63,384 nt of DNA from a virus. The position numbers and the translations under genes were made by a program. Of the stretch, positions 1-8,710 are shown one piece after another. The notes beneath the pieces were generated by a model. That model ran no database searches. It was not told the origin of the DNA and was given only the letters and a program-made list of their open reading frames with translations. Each line of letters begins with the position of its first letter. The stretch's first letter is position 1. The stretch is from positions 1-63,384 of the IMG/VR virus record IMGVR_UViG_3300017987_000091. One strand, 5' to 3'.

Positions 1-123
1 GGATCGTCCAGGTCGATCGTGGGGGGGGTGTGGTCGATCCCCTTGCCGTTGCCGTTCGCTGGGCCACGGGGGCCCCGTTCACGGGCACGCGAAAGCCACC
101 TGGACAGGAACTGGTCAGCAGAC
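1..123. repeat. Terminal direct repeat (copy 1) marking a circular contig
   Basis: Bases 1-123 are identical to 63262-63384. The repeat lies inside one continuous reading frame, so joining the ends restores an intact gene. This is the expected signature of a circularly closed assembly or a circularly permuted genome of about 63,261 bp. A 123-base overlap looks like an assembler word length rather than a biological terminal repeat. Confidence 0.9.
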
Positions 124-503
124 CTTCGGCCGCCGGTGCGGTGCTGGTTGTCTTCCATCCAGTTCAGCGCCTTGATCACTTCGGCCCGCACGTCCATGGC
201 GTCAGGCGTCAGCGCAATCTGGCGCCGACACCAGCCCACCGGATCCGCCATGTTGGCCGCGGTCCAGGGGTGGGCAGCCAGCAGCTGGTCCACGGGCAGC
301 TGCAGCAGCTTCGGCCAGTCCACCCCCTTCTGCGTCGCCTGGGAATAGGTCAGGGGCTTCCTGCGCTTCGCCTTGGCCTTTGGCTTCTTTTCCTTCATGG
401 CTGCGACCACCGCGGCCGTGAACGGCCCCACTGCGCTGTTCCAGTCTTCAGCCGCCATGGCGTCGGCGAAGGCCTGCAGGTGTTCCTTTAGCTTGTCGCC
501 CAT
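1..503 (-). CDS. Possible replication accessory protein, N-terminal part (spans the contig junction)
   Basis: Starts at ATG 503 in the ATGA overlap with the stop of the UvrD-like gene's reading frame and stays open to base 1. Across the circular join it ends at 63225, overlapping the ATG of the dnaB-type helicase. The full product is 179 aa. It begins MGDKLKEHLQ, has a Lys/Arg-rich patch near residue 40, and a Trp/Arg-rich stretch near residues 135-145 (FLSRWLSRARERG). That ending and the coupling to dnaB resemble phage replisome organisers or helicase loaders. The role is inferred from position; I recognise no family. Confidence 0.75.
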   Translation of the reverse strand, partial: MGDKLKEHLQAFADAMAAEDWNSAVGPFTAAVVAAMKEKKPKAKAKRRKPLTYSQATQKGVDWPKLLQLPVDQLLAAHPWTAANMADPVGWCRRQIALTPDAMDVRAEVIKALNWMEDNQHRTGGRRSADQFLSRWLSRARERGPRGPANGNGKGIDHTPPTIDLDD

Positions 504-2269
504 CAGACAACCCCTTCCCAGGATCCCAGCCGGATCCCTGCGTCGGTCAGGTAGGGGGAAGGGTCCACCGCCTTCATCTTGCCCCACGGCATCAGCTGTT
601 CAGTGGGGACGGTCAGCAGCAGGCTGTCCCTGGCCCTGGTCACCCCCACGTAAAACACCCGGCGATCTTCGGCCCTGTCGTCGTCGTCGGCCGTCTTGCG
701 GTTCGTGGGGTAGATCCCGTCGTTGACGCCCACCAGGACGACGGCCGGCCATTCCAGTCCCTTCGCCCCGTGGACGGTGGACAGGGTGACGGCTTCGGCT
801 TCGTCGTCGCTGGCCTTGCGTTCCTGCACGCTGCGATCCGTCCACCATTCAATCCAGTCGGCCAGGGTGCGCACGTCTTCGGGGATCGCGTCGATCGCTT
901 CCTGGACAGCGCCATCAGGGGGACCACGGAAAACTGCAGCCATGGCCCCGGCAATGTCGATCACGTCGTCGCCTTCCATGTGGTGGGCCCGAAGCCCCTG
1001 GAAGTCTGACCAGGTGCCAGTCGGATCCTGTTCGGCCAGCACGTCCACGACGTGGCGCCGGCTGCTGGCGACTTCGATCCGCACGTCCCTGAAGTCACCG
1101 CACCGTGGGTTCCCGCCGTTGCCCCAGGCGTCCAGCCACCGGGCCAGGTTGATATCGCTGTGGTTGTGGTACAGCAGCAGGGCACGGGCCAGGGCACGGC
1201 CTTCGGTGGTTTCCCAGGGATCTTCTTCGGCGCCCAGGTACCGCACCGGGATCCCGGCGTCCTGCAGCAAGTCGCGGATCGGCACCAGGGCCTTCCACTG
1301 TCGCGCCAGGACGGCGACGGCCTGCGGTCCTTCGTGCAGGTCCACCAGGAATTCCACGGCCTTCGCCACCGCCGTGGGTTCGTCGTCCACCAGGTAGGCC
1401 GGCACGGGCCCCGGCATCACCTGTTCACGGTGGGCGCGCATCGGTTCAAAGGGGTGGGCCATGATGCCGTTGGCAGCGTCCACGATCGAAGGCTTCGATC
1501 TGTAGTTGTCCACCAGCTGGACCACCTGGAAGTCGGCGTCAGCCGCAGCTTCCAGGATGATCCCCACGTCGGCGCCCCTGAAGCGGTAGATCGATTGCCT
1601 GGGATCCCCGACCACGAAGAAGCTGATCGGCGTCAGGTGCTGGAAGATGGCCGCCTGGGCGAAGTTCGTGTCCTGGTATTCGTCCACCAGTATGTGCTGA
1701 TATCGCTGCTGCATGTCGTCGCGCACCTGGTCGTTGTCCTGCAGAAGCCCCAGCGCCAGGCCTTCCAGCTGATCGAAGTCCAGGGCGTTGGCTTGGGCCA
1801 GCCTGGCTTCGTATTCCTGCACCACCTGTTCCCGCCGGCGCAGCGTGCTGATCCTGCAGGTGTGGGGGTTGTCCACCGCCTTCAGATCCTGGGCGCACAC
1901 CCGCAGCAGATCGTCGCTGTCGCGCTGGTCGTAGATCGTGAAGGTGCTGGTGCGGTTCACGGCTTCGGGGTAGGCCCGCAGCAGCCTGGCACACCAGCTG
2001 TGTACCGTCCTGATTTCGGGCAAGTACCGCACGCTGGTGGCCTTCGCCACCCGTTCCCGCATTTCGGCGGCCGCGGCACGGGTGAAGGTGACGCACAGCA
2101 TGCGGGCAGCACTGACGCCACGTTCCAGCAACCTGGCCACCCGCGCCGTCAGCACCATGGTTTTGCCGGTGCCGGCGCCGGCGATGGTCAGGATCCTGGG
2201 GTGGTCGCTCATGATGGCCTGCAGCTGCCGTTCGTTGGCCTGCAGCTTCTGTTCGTTGTCCTGCTTCAT
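503..2269 (-). CDS. UvrD/PcrA-type superfamily 1 DNA helicase
   Basis: The 588-aa protein carries the SF1A helicase set in order: a Q motif (NERQLQAI), Walker A (AGAGTGKT), Walker B (DEYQDT), motif III (GDPRQSIYRFRG), motif V (TVHGAKGLEW) and motif VI (FYVGVTRA). The family is a 3'-5' ATP-driven helicase that unwinds DNA in repair, recombination or replication. ATG 2269 was chosen because it sits in an ATGA overlap with the upstream stop and follows a G-rich ribosome site; a longer frame upstream is only overlap. It is shorter than bacterial UvrD (about 720 aa), mainly in the 2B region. It is co-transcribed with the SbcC-like ATPase. Confidence 0.93.
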   Translation of the reverse strand: MKQDNEQKLQANERQLQAIMSDHPRILTIAGAGTGKTMVLTARVARLLERGVSAARMLCVTFTRAAAAEMRERVAKATSVRYLPEIRTVHSWCARLLRAYPEAVNRTSTFTIYDQRDSDDLLRVCAQDLKAVDNPHTCRISTLRRREQVVQEYEARLAQANALDFDQLEGLALGLLQDNDQVRDDMQQRYQHILVDEYQDTNFAQAAIFQHLTPISFFVVGDPRQSIYRFRGADVGIILEAAADADFQVVQLVDNYRSKPSIVDAANGIMAHPFEPMRAHREQVMPGPVPAYLVDDEPTAVAKAVEFLVDLHEGPQAVAVLARQWKALVPIRDLLQDAGIPVRYLGAEEDPWETTEGRALARALLLYHNHSDINLARWLDAWGNGGNPRCGDFRDVRIEVASSRRHVVDVLAEQDPTGTWSDFQGLRAHHMEGDDVIDIAGAMAAVFRGPPDGAVQEAIDAIPEDVRTLADWIEWWTDRSVQERKASDDEAEAVTLSTVHGAKGLEWPAVVLVGVNDGIYPTNRKTADDDDRAEDRRVFYVGVTRARDSLLLTVPTEQLMPWGKMKAVDPSPYLTDAGIRLGSWEGVV

Positions 2270-4284
2270 GGCTGCCCCCCCATCTGGTGCCAGTGCACCC
2301 CTTCGGGTGGTTGCCAGCCGTCGTCCACGCTGGCCAGCCAGCAGTCGTCCAGCAGGCCGTCGTTGCACATGGCCACCAGGGCCAGCACCAGGCCGTCCCT
2401 GCGCGGGGGAAGATCGGGGTGGTTGCTGGTCCTGTCCTTCGACAGCACTTCAAGGCCGTCGATCGCCAGGTGGCGCCAGCCGTCCAGCTTCGACAGGACC
2501 ACGGCCGCCACGATGGTGCTGATCACCACGGCGTGGCTTTCGCTGGCCGTTTCCAGGGGCACCTTCCCTTCTTCGATCGTGGGACGGCTGTACCCCAGGG
2601 ACAGTCCACCGTCAGCATCGAACCAGATCGTGGACCCTGTGATCGGCTTCAGGTAGTGGTTCACCTGGCCCACCAGGGGGCCGAAGGCGTCAGCAAGGAT
2701 CCGGCCCAGCAGGCCCTTGGGCCCCAGATCCCGCAGCAGATCCCTGATTTCGTCGCGCTTGTCCACCGCGTCGTCCAGTTCCTTCTGATGCTTCAGGCGT
2801 TCCGCCACGGCGGCCGCGTTGTCGGTCAGGGTGTCGGCGTTCAGGATGGCCTGGGCCTTTTCGGTGCGCAGTCCTTCCAGCTGCGCGGCGATCCCTTCGT
2901 CGGCCAGGTTGTCGGGAAGGGCCAGCAGTTCGCCCCGCTTCGTGTCCAGTTCGCTCACCAGGCGTTCCACTTCGGCCAGCTTGGCTTCGGCGTCGGCCAG
3001 GGCCTGGGCGTGCTGCTTCGGCAGTTCGTCCAGCTTGGCTTCGGCCCTGGTGGCCTTCGCCTGGACTTCCCGCGCCACCTTCGCCGGGTGCTGCATCAGC
3101 CGGTGGGACGCTTCTTCCTTCGTCTTCGCGGCCTTCACTTCGTCCTGGGCTTTCACCAGGTCGGCCTGCAGGGTGTCGGCCCAGGCGTTCATCTGGTCCA
3201 GCAGCGCCGGATCCTTCAAGGCGTCGCAGGCCTTGTCTGGGATCAGGGGGCACTGGCCACCACCATGCTGCACCCGTTCGATCCGCTGCTGGTGTTCATC
3301 GATCTGGGCCTGGATGGTGTCCACGGCCGCTTCGGCCGCGGTGGTGCGGTCATGCGCCAGGGTGTTGTTCCCCCTGGCTTCCAGCTTCTTGTCGGTGGCT
3401 TCCTTCAGTTCCTTGTCCAGTTCGGCCACGTCGGCCTTCAGCTGCTTCAGTTCGGCCGCCTGGTCCTTCTTCATCGCTTCCAGGTCCACGTCCTGGCCCT
3501 GCTGGATCAGCTGTTCAAGATCGGCGATCCGCGCCTTGATAGCGTCGCGGCCTTGGGCTGCCCCTTCGGCCTGTCCCTGCTGCTGCGCAAGCTGTTCGAT
3601 CTGCTTGTCCAGTTCGTCGCCCTTCGCGCGCCAGCTGGCCACGGTCCCCGGCGGCAGATCCACGGCGGCCGCTTCCTTTTCGTCGTGGGCCACCACCTTG
3701 TGCAGCCTGTTGGCGTCGCGGTTCACCGCCTTGTCTTCGGCCTTCAGGGTGTCCAGGTAGGCCACCAGCCGTTCCCTGGTAATTTCAACATCAGGGGGCA
3801 CGATCTCCGATCCCATGATGTGGTTGATCCTGGCCACGTAGGGGGCCACCTGCTGGCGAAAGTCGCGTCCCTGGCTGTCCAGGATGTTGGCTTCCAGCCA
3901 TTCCAGCCGTGCCGCCGGCGTCATGCCCAGCAGCTGCTGAAACGACCACCCGAAGGCTTCCCCCACCAGGTTGTCCACCAGCGGCTGCACGTTGCGCGGG
4001 GTGCCCCGTTCACCGTTCAGCGCCAGGGTGTGCTTCCCCCGCTTCACCTGGCGGTCCACCAGGGTGCCGTCGTCGTACTTCAGCACCACCTGGAAACGGT
4101 CAGGGGACTGCCCCAGCAGCACGAACTTGCTGACCGGCGCCGGCGTCACCGCCAGCCTGGGAAGGGACAGCAGGCTGGTTTTGCCTGCTTCGTTCGGGCC
4201 GGTGATCACCACCACGGGGCATTCAGGTGCCAGGTGGTAGTTGCGGCCGAAGATCTGGGACGCTTCCACGTTGGCGATCTTCAT
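2266..4284 (-). CDS. SbcC/Rad50-like SMC-family ATPase
   Basis: The 672-aa protein opens with an ATP-binding head: Walker A GPNEAGKTSL lies near residues 28-37. A long charged heptad-rich coiled coil follows (about residues 180-500). It is interrupted in the middle by a Cys pair (CPLIPDKAC), where Rad50 proteins carry a zinc hook with a shorter CxxC. A C-terminal segment completes the ATPase head. Family members act with an SbcD/Mre11-type nuclease on DNA ends; no such nuclease is recognised here. ATG 4284 is set by the ATGA overlap with the upstream gene. The weak hook and absent partner leave the exact role open. Confidence 0.8.
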   Translation of the reverse strand: MKIANVEASQIFGRNYHLAPECPVVVITGPNEAGKTSLLSLPRLAVTPAPVSKFVLLGQSPDRFQVVLKYDDGTLVDRQVKRGKHTLALNGERGTPRNVQPLVDNLVGEAFGWSFQQLLGMTPAARLEWLEANILDSQGRDFRQQVAPYVARINHIMGSEIVPPDVEITRERLVAYLDTLKAEDKAVNRDANRLHKVVAHDEKEAAAVDLPPGTVASWRAKGDELDKQIEQLAQQQGQAEGAAQGRDAIKARIADLEQLIQQGQDVDLEAMKKDQAAELKQLKADVAELDKELKEATDKKLEARGNNTLAHDRTTAAEAAVDTIQAQIDEHQQRIERVQHGGGQCPLIPDKACDALKDPALLDQMNAWADTLQADLVKAQDEVKAAKTKEEASHRLMQHPAKVAREVQAKATRAEAKLDELPKQHAQALADAEAKLAEVERLVSELDTKRGELLALPDNLADEGIAAQLEGLRTEKAQAILNADTLTDNAAAVAERLKHQKELDDAVDKRDEIRDLLRDLGPKGLLGRILADAFGPLVGQVNHYLKPITGSTIWFDADGGLSLGYSRPTIEEGKVPLETASESHAVVISTIVAAVVLSKLDGWRHLAIDGLEVLSKDRTSNHPDLPPRRDGLVLALVAMCNDGLLDDCWLASVDDGWQPPEGVHWHQMGGQP

Positions 4285-5597
4285 TCCGCACCCCCTTCCA
4301 CCAGGTCGTCCAGGCCCTGTTCCTGCAGATCCTTTTTGATGGTCCACAGTTCTTCCGTGGTGTTGTTCCTGGGGTCGTAGTCCAGGGCGTTGGCCTGGTC
4401 AGCGTTCACGTGCTGCAGCGCCGTGTCGATCCACGCGATCAGGGCGTTGCGTTCCGCCTGGTCGTCGTCCAGTTCGGCGTCTTCGGGCACCGGGCGGCCC
4501 TGCAGATCTTCGGGATCCTGGTCGGCCAGCGGGGCGTCGTGCACGGTGGGATCGTATTCTTCGGCCGCTTCGATCACTTCAAAGCCTTCATCCTTCAATG
4601 GAATCCCGCGTGCGATCTTTTCGCTGATCTGCTGCATCTTGTGCAGCGCACGGGCATCACCGGCCCAGCCGATCACGTCCACGTCGGCCACGCCGTAGGC
4701 GTCTTCCCCTTCCCCCGCCGGCGTCACCACCACCGACTTGAACTGACCGATCGCCGGGTGCTGCAGCAGGGCGTTCCTGCGGGCCACGGTGATCGCCTTC
4801 TTCGGGGCGTTCTGCAGCAGCTGGATAAAGTCGCCGTAGGCGTTCCTGATTTCGGCGTGGCGAAGGTCCACCAGGTACCCCACCCCACCATACAGTTCCA
4901 CGAACTTGCGGCCGGCCTGGATGCCGCCGGCCACTTCGTCCTTGCTGACCAGCTTGCAGTGTTCGAACACCTCGCTGGATTCCATGGGCCGCTTGCCGTC
5001 CTTCTTGCCGCGGTGGCCGCAGCTGGCGATCGTGTGCAGCATGTGCAGGAAGTCCTTGCGGGGGTCGTAGTCCAGTGTGTACTGCACGATCACGGGGTTG
5101 CCGGTGGCCGGGGTGGGGCCCACCACGTCCACGGCGATCACGATCCGTTCGATCCCGCCGTCTTCGGTCCTGGCAATGTAGGGGTTGGTGCGGGGCTTGC
5201 CGTCCACCACGACGCTGGGGGGCTGCCCGATGGCGCAGCCGGCCACGCTGTTGATCTTCTGGATCCCCTGCATGGTCAGGCTGCTGACCGTCTTGCCCAT
5301 TTCCCACAGGTGAAACAGATCCTTGCTTTCTTCGGACAGGTGGATCTTGGCCTTCACCGCCAGCAGATCGCCGGCGGGGGTGTGCCGCACGAAGGCTTCC
5401 CCCCGTCCCAGGATCGCGGTGTTTTCCTTGCGCACCGCGATGGCCATGGACGCGATCACGTCCAGGGCCTGGTCGGTGTCGCCCTTTGCGATGGCCAGGG
5501 CCCGTTCCACCAGGCCCTTGCGGTCACCGGCGAACAGGGCCCGTTCCAGGCTGGTGTCGCCGGGGCTGCGCTTTACAGGTAAGTTCGTGTTTGCCAT
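4281..5597 (-). CDS. Possible ssDNA-annealing recombination protein
   Basis: 438 aa, starting at ATG 5597 with GGAG eight bases upstream. The central part has a compact alpha/beta region ending in TVARRNALLQHPAIG. The C-terminal third is acidic and closes with a helical segment (about residues 375-430). Its position directly upstream of an SbcC-like ATPase and a UvrD-like helicase fits the annealing protein of a phage recombination cluster (RecT-like). No signature motif is certain, so the function is inferred from size, acidic tail and neighbours. Confidence 0.45.
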   Translation of the reverse strand: MANTNLPVKRSPGDTSLERALFAGDRKGLVERALAIAKGDTDQALDVIASMAIAVRKENTAILGRGEAFVRHTPAGDLLAVKAKIHLSEESKDLFHLWEMGKTVSSLTMQGIQKINSVAGCAIGQPPSVVVDGKPRTNPYIARTEDGGIERIVIAVDVVGPTPATGNPVIVQYTLDYDPRKDFLHMLHTIASCGHRGKKDGKRPMESSEVFEHCKLVSKDEVAGGIQAGRKFVELYGGVGYLVDLRHAEIRNAYGDFIQLLQNAPKKAITVARRNALLQHPAIGQFKSVVVTPAGEGEDAYGVADVDVIGWAGDARALHKMQQISEKIARGIPLKDEGFEVIEAAEEYDPTVHDAPLADQDPEDLQGRPVPEDAELDDDQAERNALIAWIDTALQHVNADQANALDYDPRNNTTEELWTIKKDLQEQGLDDLVEGGAE

Positions 5598-5650
5598 GAT
5601 TGTCACTCCAGTGCTGGGCCGTCACCTGGCCCAGTAAGGTCTATTGAAAG

Positions 5651-5684
5651 GCGCCCCCCCGCACCACGCGGGGGGGGCGTCGCT
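5651..5684 (-). terminator. GC-rich hairpin, candidate terminator
   Basis: An 11-bp stem (5652-5662 with 5668-5679) of C and G runs encloses a loop of about five bases. It lies just after the stop of the Cro-like gene. The T-run beside it (CTTTTTATT) is on the plus strand; on the minus strand only CTTTC follows. It could end transcription from either side, and it marks the break before the recombination gene set. Confidence 0.55.
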
Positions 5685-5686
5685 TT

Positions 5687-5965
5687 TTATTCCTCAAAAT
5701 ATTCCGCTTCCTTGAAGTTCAAAAACTGGGCGATGGCGTGCACCACCGCGATGTCCAGGGATTCGGCGCCAAGCAGCCGGGAAGCAGCCATGGGGGTGAT
5801 CTGCAGGTGCTGCGCCAGGTCGGTCAGGGTGACCCCTTCCCGTTCCATCTGCTTGTACACCCGCAGCTTGAAGTCCTTGATCGTCCCCATGGCCACGGTT
5901 CTGGTCACGTACACCAGCGGGGGGCCCGCTGTCGGCTTCCTTCCCGTGCGCTTCCCGGTGCCCAT
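5687..5965 (-). CDS. Cro/C1-type helix-turn-helix regulator
   Basis: The 92-aa protein has a basic N-terminus and a helix-turn-helix around residues 45-75 (VTLTDLAQHLQITPMAASRLLG), the pattern of small phage transcription regulators of the lambda-repressor-like fold. ATG 5965 has an AGGGG ribosome site nine bases upstream. It is the last gene of the block that starts at the divergent promoter near 12.1 kb and is followed by a strong hairpin. The palindrome at 8662-8673 is a possible target; that link is inference. Confidence 0.8.
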   Translation of the reverse strand: MGTGKRTGRKPTAGPPLVYVTRTVAMGTIKDFKLRVYKQMEREGVTLTDLAQHLQITPMAASRLLGAESLDIAVVHAIAQFLNFKEAEYFEE

Positions 5966-5983
5966 CGCTTCACCCCTTTCCAG

Positions 5984-7147
5984 TTAGAAGGCCATCTGCA
6001 GCAGCTTGCCGGCGGCCTTGTCCTTCTTCACCCTGTTGTCGGTGTGGTCCACCTGCTGGGACTGTTCCGTCAGGCCGTTGACCATCCCCCACAGGGTGGT
6101 CGGTGCGCCGTACTGATCTTCGCTGCGTTCGGCGATCTGGTAGGCGCCCACCAGTTCCTTCTGCGTCACGTCCACCCGGCGCTTCCTGGCCATGCCCAGC
6201 AGCTGTTCCACCACTTCGTCCTTCGTCCCCCCCAGGGTGTACCGCTGGGCGGCCTGGATCTTGGCCTGCATGTCGCTGGCGCTGCTGTCGGCGTACCGCT
6301 TCAGTTCCACCTGGATCTGCTGGAAGGCCCGTTCGTCGGCGTCGCCCACGTGGCGGATCCGCATTTCGTGGACGCCGTGCGCCCCCCAAACAATGTGGTT
6401 CTGGCACACCGTCTTGAACAGGAACGCCATGATCCCGAAGCTGCTGGCGCCCACTTCGCTGTTCCAGCAGAAGAAGCCCCGGAACAGGCCGCCGTCGCTG
6501 CCGTCTTCGATCCGGCTGTCGCTGATCATGAACACGAACATGTCATGGTCAGAAGCGTAGATCCCCGAAGGCCCGATCAGCTGGCCAGGTCGCACCTGGG
6601 ATCCCTGCATGCAGTCGTCCACCGTGGCGATCCTGGCGTCCTTGGTGCCGTTGGGAACCGGCGACGCCGGCGGCACGCGCCAGCCGTGCAGGTTCATCAG
6701 GCGCTGCCCCACTTCGTAGTTCCAGATCCTGGTGTACTTGCTGGACGTGATGGCCCGCAGCAGGGGGCCGCTGCCGTTCCCGCTGTGAAACAGCAGGCTG
6801 GGCCAGTCGTCGGGGTTGGCGTCATGCTGCGGCCGGTGCTTCAGGCCCCAGTTCAGGTTCTGGGCCGCCAAGGTCGGCGACAGCTTGCGCAGGTACGACG
6901 CCGGCGCCTGGGCCCTGCTGCACAGCTGGCCCATGGACCAGTGCGTAAGGCGCGCGGGCATGCCCAGCCGGCCCAGCAGCTGCAGTTCGTCGCCCACGGG
7001 TTCCACCCGCAGATCGCTGAAGCGGATCCGGGATTCCCTGGCCTGTTCACGGTAGGCCGTGCAGGCCCGTGTCATGTCCTGCAGTGTCCAGAACCGCTCG
7101 TCAGGCGGCCGCGTCGCCCACTGGTTGCTTGCCTTGAATAGTTCCAT
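5984..7147 (-). CDS. DUF932-family phage protein
   Basis: 387 aa with the DUF932 layout: an N-terminal segment with conserved aromatic residues (WATRPPDERF, FSDLRVE), a central NHIVWG-type motif near residue 240, and a C-terminal helical region. The family is common in phages and plasmids and its molecular role is unknown. The start is fixed by a strong ribosome site (AAGGAAGG) before ATG 7147. A stable hairpin (7163-7197) lies in the leader just upstream of that site. Confidence 0.85.
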   Translation of the reverse strand: MELFKASNQWATRPPDERFWTLQDMTRACTAYREQARESRIRFSDLRVEPVGDELQLLGRLGMPARLTHWSMGQLCSRAQAPASYLRKLSPTLAAQNLNWGLKHRPQHDANPDDWPSLLFHSGNGSGPLLRAITSSKYTRIWNYEVGQRLMNLHGWRVPPASPVPNGTKDARIATVDDCMQGSQVRPGQLIGPSGIYASDHDMFVFMISDSRIEDGSDGGLFRGFFCWNSEVGASSFGIMAFLFKTVCQNHIVWGAHGVHEMRIRHVGDADERAFQQIQVELKRYADSSASDMQAKIQAAQRYTLGGTKDEVVEQLLGMARKRRVDVTQKELVGAYQIAERSEDQYGAPTTLWGMVNGLTEQSQQVDHTDNRVKKDKAAGKLLQMAF

Positions 7148-7162
7148 GGTTCGTTCCTTCCT

Positions 7163-7197
7163 TGATCAACCGTGGGAAACGGGCCCAACGGTGATCA
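7163..7197 (-). promoter_or_regulatory. Leader hairpin (copy 1) before the DUF932 gene
   Basis: An imperfect inverted repeat whose outer arms are TGATCA and whose inner arms are ACCGTTGGG and CCCACGGT. It sits between the 111-aa gene and the DUF932 ribosome site. The inner 24 bases recur almost unchanged at 8572-8596 in front of another gene. It may be an RNA processing, stability or translational control element. Confidence 0.5.
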
Positions 7198-7232
7198 GCT
7201 GGTGCCAGGTTCACCCTGGCGCGGTTGCGGTG

Positions 7233-7568
7233 TTAGTACCCCATCATGTCGTTGTAGCCGTCGATCCCGAATTCCATGCCGGCCTGCATGGCCATTTCAC
7301 GCTTCCATTCCCGATCGTCGTCGTTGGTGGTGGTGGGCCGGTGTTCGGGGTTGAGCCGGATCCGGTGCACGTCAGGGCCTTCCAGCATCACGTACATGGT
7401 GTCAGGATCTGGGATCTGGTGGGGGCCCACCCTGACGGGTGCGGCGTAGGCTGCTTCGGCTTCGTCCCTGCTTTCGTATTCGTCGCCGTACCAGCAGTCA
7501 TCGTTCCCGGCTTCGGGGTGCGATCCCCAGTAGGTGACGCTGTAGGGGGGTTCTGTGGTGGTTGCCAT
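7233..7568 (-). CDS. Hypothetical small acidic protein
   Basis: 111 aa, rich in Asp, Glu and aromatic residues (YWGSHPEAG, DDCWYGDEYES); no family recognised. ATG 7568 is preceded by AAGGGA at good spacing. The frame stays open upstream to 7676, where it would overlap the previous stop and add 36 residues including a hydrophobic stretch (FQLVVLALVLG), so a longer membrane-anchored form starting at 7676 cannot be excluded. Confidence 0.6.
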   Translation of the reverse strand: MATTTEPPYSVTYWGSHPEAGNDDCWYGDEYESRDEAEAAYAAPVRVGPHQIPDPDTMYVMLEGPDVHRIRLNPEHRPTTTNDDDREWKREMAMQAGMEFGIDGYNDMMGY

Positions 7569-7675
7569 GGTGCTGTCCCTTCGTGGCCGTCCAGGTAGTG
7601 GTCCAGAACCAGCAAGCCGTCCCAGCACCAGGGCCAGGACGACAAGCTGGAAGGTGATGGTGCGCTGGGGGGCCA

Positions 7676-8551
7676 TCAGTGGGCCAGCCCCAGTGCCTTG
7701 GCGGCCGCGTCCATGCGGGCCTTGCTGGTGATGCCGTCAGCCCCAGGCTTCCCCCACATGATCCGGTTCTTGCCGCGGCCCTGGAATTCCAGATCCCACC
7801 TGGCTGCGTCGCTGTGCGGCCGCGCCTTGTCGCCGGTGGCACCCTTGCGGAAATCCGACAGGCTGCAGCTGACCGTCGTGGCGGTGATGGGCCGGGGCAG
7901 CAGCTTCGCGCTGGCGTCGATCACGTCCTGCACGGTGGCCCCTTCGGGGGTGCGGATCATGGCGCCCAGCAAGTCCCTGGCGTTGAACCGCTGGCGCTTG
8001 GCCTTCGGCTTCGTGGGGGTGGTGCCCGTGTCGCCCTTGGTGCCCGTGTCGCCCTTGGTATGGGGTGGCGTCGTGCTTCTGTGGCGCCAACGCTGGATCA
8101 TGTTGAAGCGGTGCCGGTTTTCGGGGGTGTCGTTACGCAGAAGATCGGCCGGGATATCCCCGAAGTGGCGGCCCCCGGCGGTCACCACGCTGAAGGTGTA
8201 CCGGCTGCCCTTGCGAAGTATGTTGTTCACCCGGCCGCTGCCCCTGGCCATCTGGACACCACTGGGCACATGCTTTTCATGCAGCACGATCACGTCCTGG
8301 TACAGAAGGAAAGGCGGGATCTGGTCGGTCATCTTCCCGCGATCGTTGGCCCAGCACAGCAGCATGGTGCCCAGTTCGCTGATGCCGGCCTTGGTGTACC
8401 CCTTGGACTTCTTCTTGAAGTCGGGATCCAGGGTGCGAACCTGGCGCACTTTCCGGCGCAGGATGCGCACCGAAAGCTGACTGTAGGACGACAGCGAAGG
8501 AAGCTGCGCATTGATCTGGGCGATCAGTTCGTTGATCTGACTGGTTGTCAT
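7676..8551 (-). CDS. Hypothetical protein with collagen-like repeat and possible winged-helix end
   Basis: 291 aa. The N-terminal 150 residues are helical and basic. A short KGDTGTKGDTGT segment follows, encoded by two exact 18-bp repeats (8022-8057). The last third has a helix-turn-helix-like stretch around residues 190-240 (TVQDVIDASAKLLPRPI) and basic residues, suggesting nucleic-acid binding. ATG 8551 has a GGGAG site. It lies directly downstream of a candidate promoter/operator (8649-8675) and a conserved leader hairpin. Function unknown. Confidence 0.7.
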   Translation of the reverse strand: MTTSQINELIAQINAQLPSLSSYSQLSVRILRRKVRQVRTLDPDFKKKSKGYTKAGISELGTMLLCWANDRGKMTDQIPPFLLYQDVIVLHEKHVPSGVQMARGSGRVNNILRKGSRYTFSVVTAGGRHFGDIPADLLRNDTPENRHRFNMIQRWRHRSTTPPHTKGDTGTKGDTGTTPTKPKAKRQRFNARDLLGAMIRTPEGATVQDVIDASAKLLPRPITATTVSCSLSDFRKGATGDKARPHSDAARWDLEFQGRGKNRIMWGKPGADGITSKARMDAAAKALGLAH

Positions 8552-8571
8552 GGCTTCGTTCTCCCTTGCCT

Positions 8572-8596
8572 ACCGTGGGTTTCCGGGCCCAACGGT
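8572..8596 (-). promoter_or_regulatory. Leader hairpin (copy 2)
   Basis: A 25-base inverted repeat with arms ACCGTTGGG and CCCACGGT, matching the inner part of the hairpin at 7163-7197. It lies just 5' of the ribosome site of the 291-aa gene. The arms are kept while the loop differs, which suggests a conserved RNA structure. Confidence 0.5.
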
Positions 8597-8648
8597 GGCC
8601 GTTGGTGGGGCATGCGCCCCGGTTGGCGATCCTAAAGATCACCCGCAC

Positions 8649-8675
8649 GTTATACCATCCAGCGTTATAACGCAA
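8649..8675 (-). promoter_or_regulatory. Candidate minus-strand promoter with palindromic operator
   Basis: On the minus strand TGGTATAAC (extended -10; hexamer at 8649-8654) follows TTGCGT (8670-8675) at 15 bases, a short spacing. The perfect palindrome GCGTTATAACGC (8662-8673) lies between and over the -35. The gap from 8552 to 8710 has no gene. This would drive the 291-aa gene and those after it, and the palindrome looks like a repressor site. Confidence 0.55.
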
Positions 8676-8710
8676 CAGGTCGGGGGCGTTTTCTGGGGGG
8701 AAGGGTGCGG

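Noticed and set aside
2287-4380. Long plus-strand open frame (697 codons) across the SbcC-like gene
   Set aside because: It is the reverse reading of a real gene; GC-rich, GAA-biased codons leave few stops on the other strand, and its product has no fold pattern. The same holds for most long plus-strand frames in the window.
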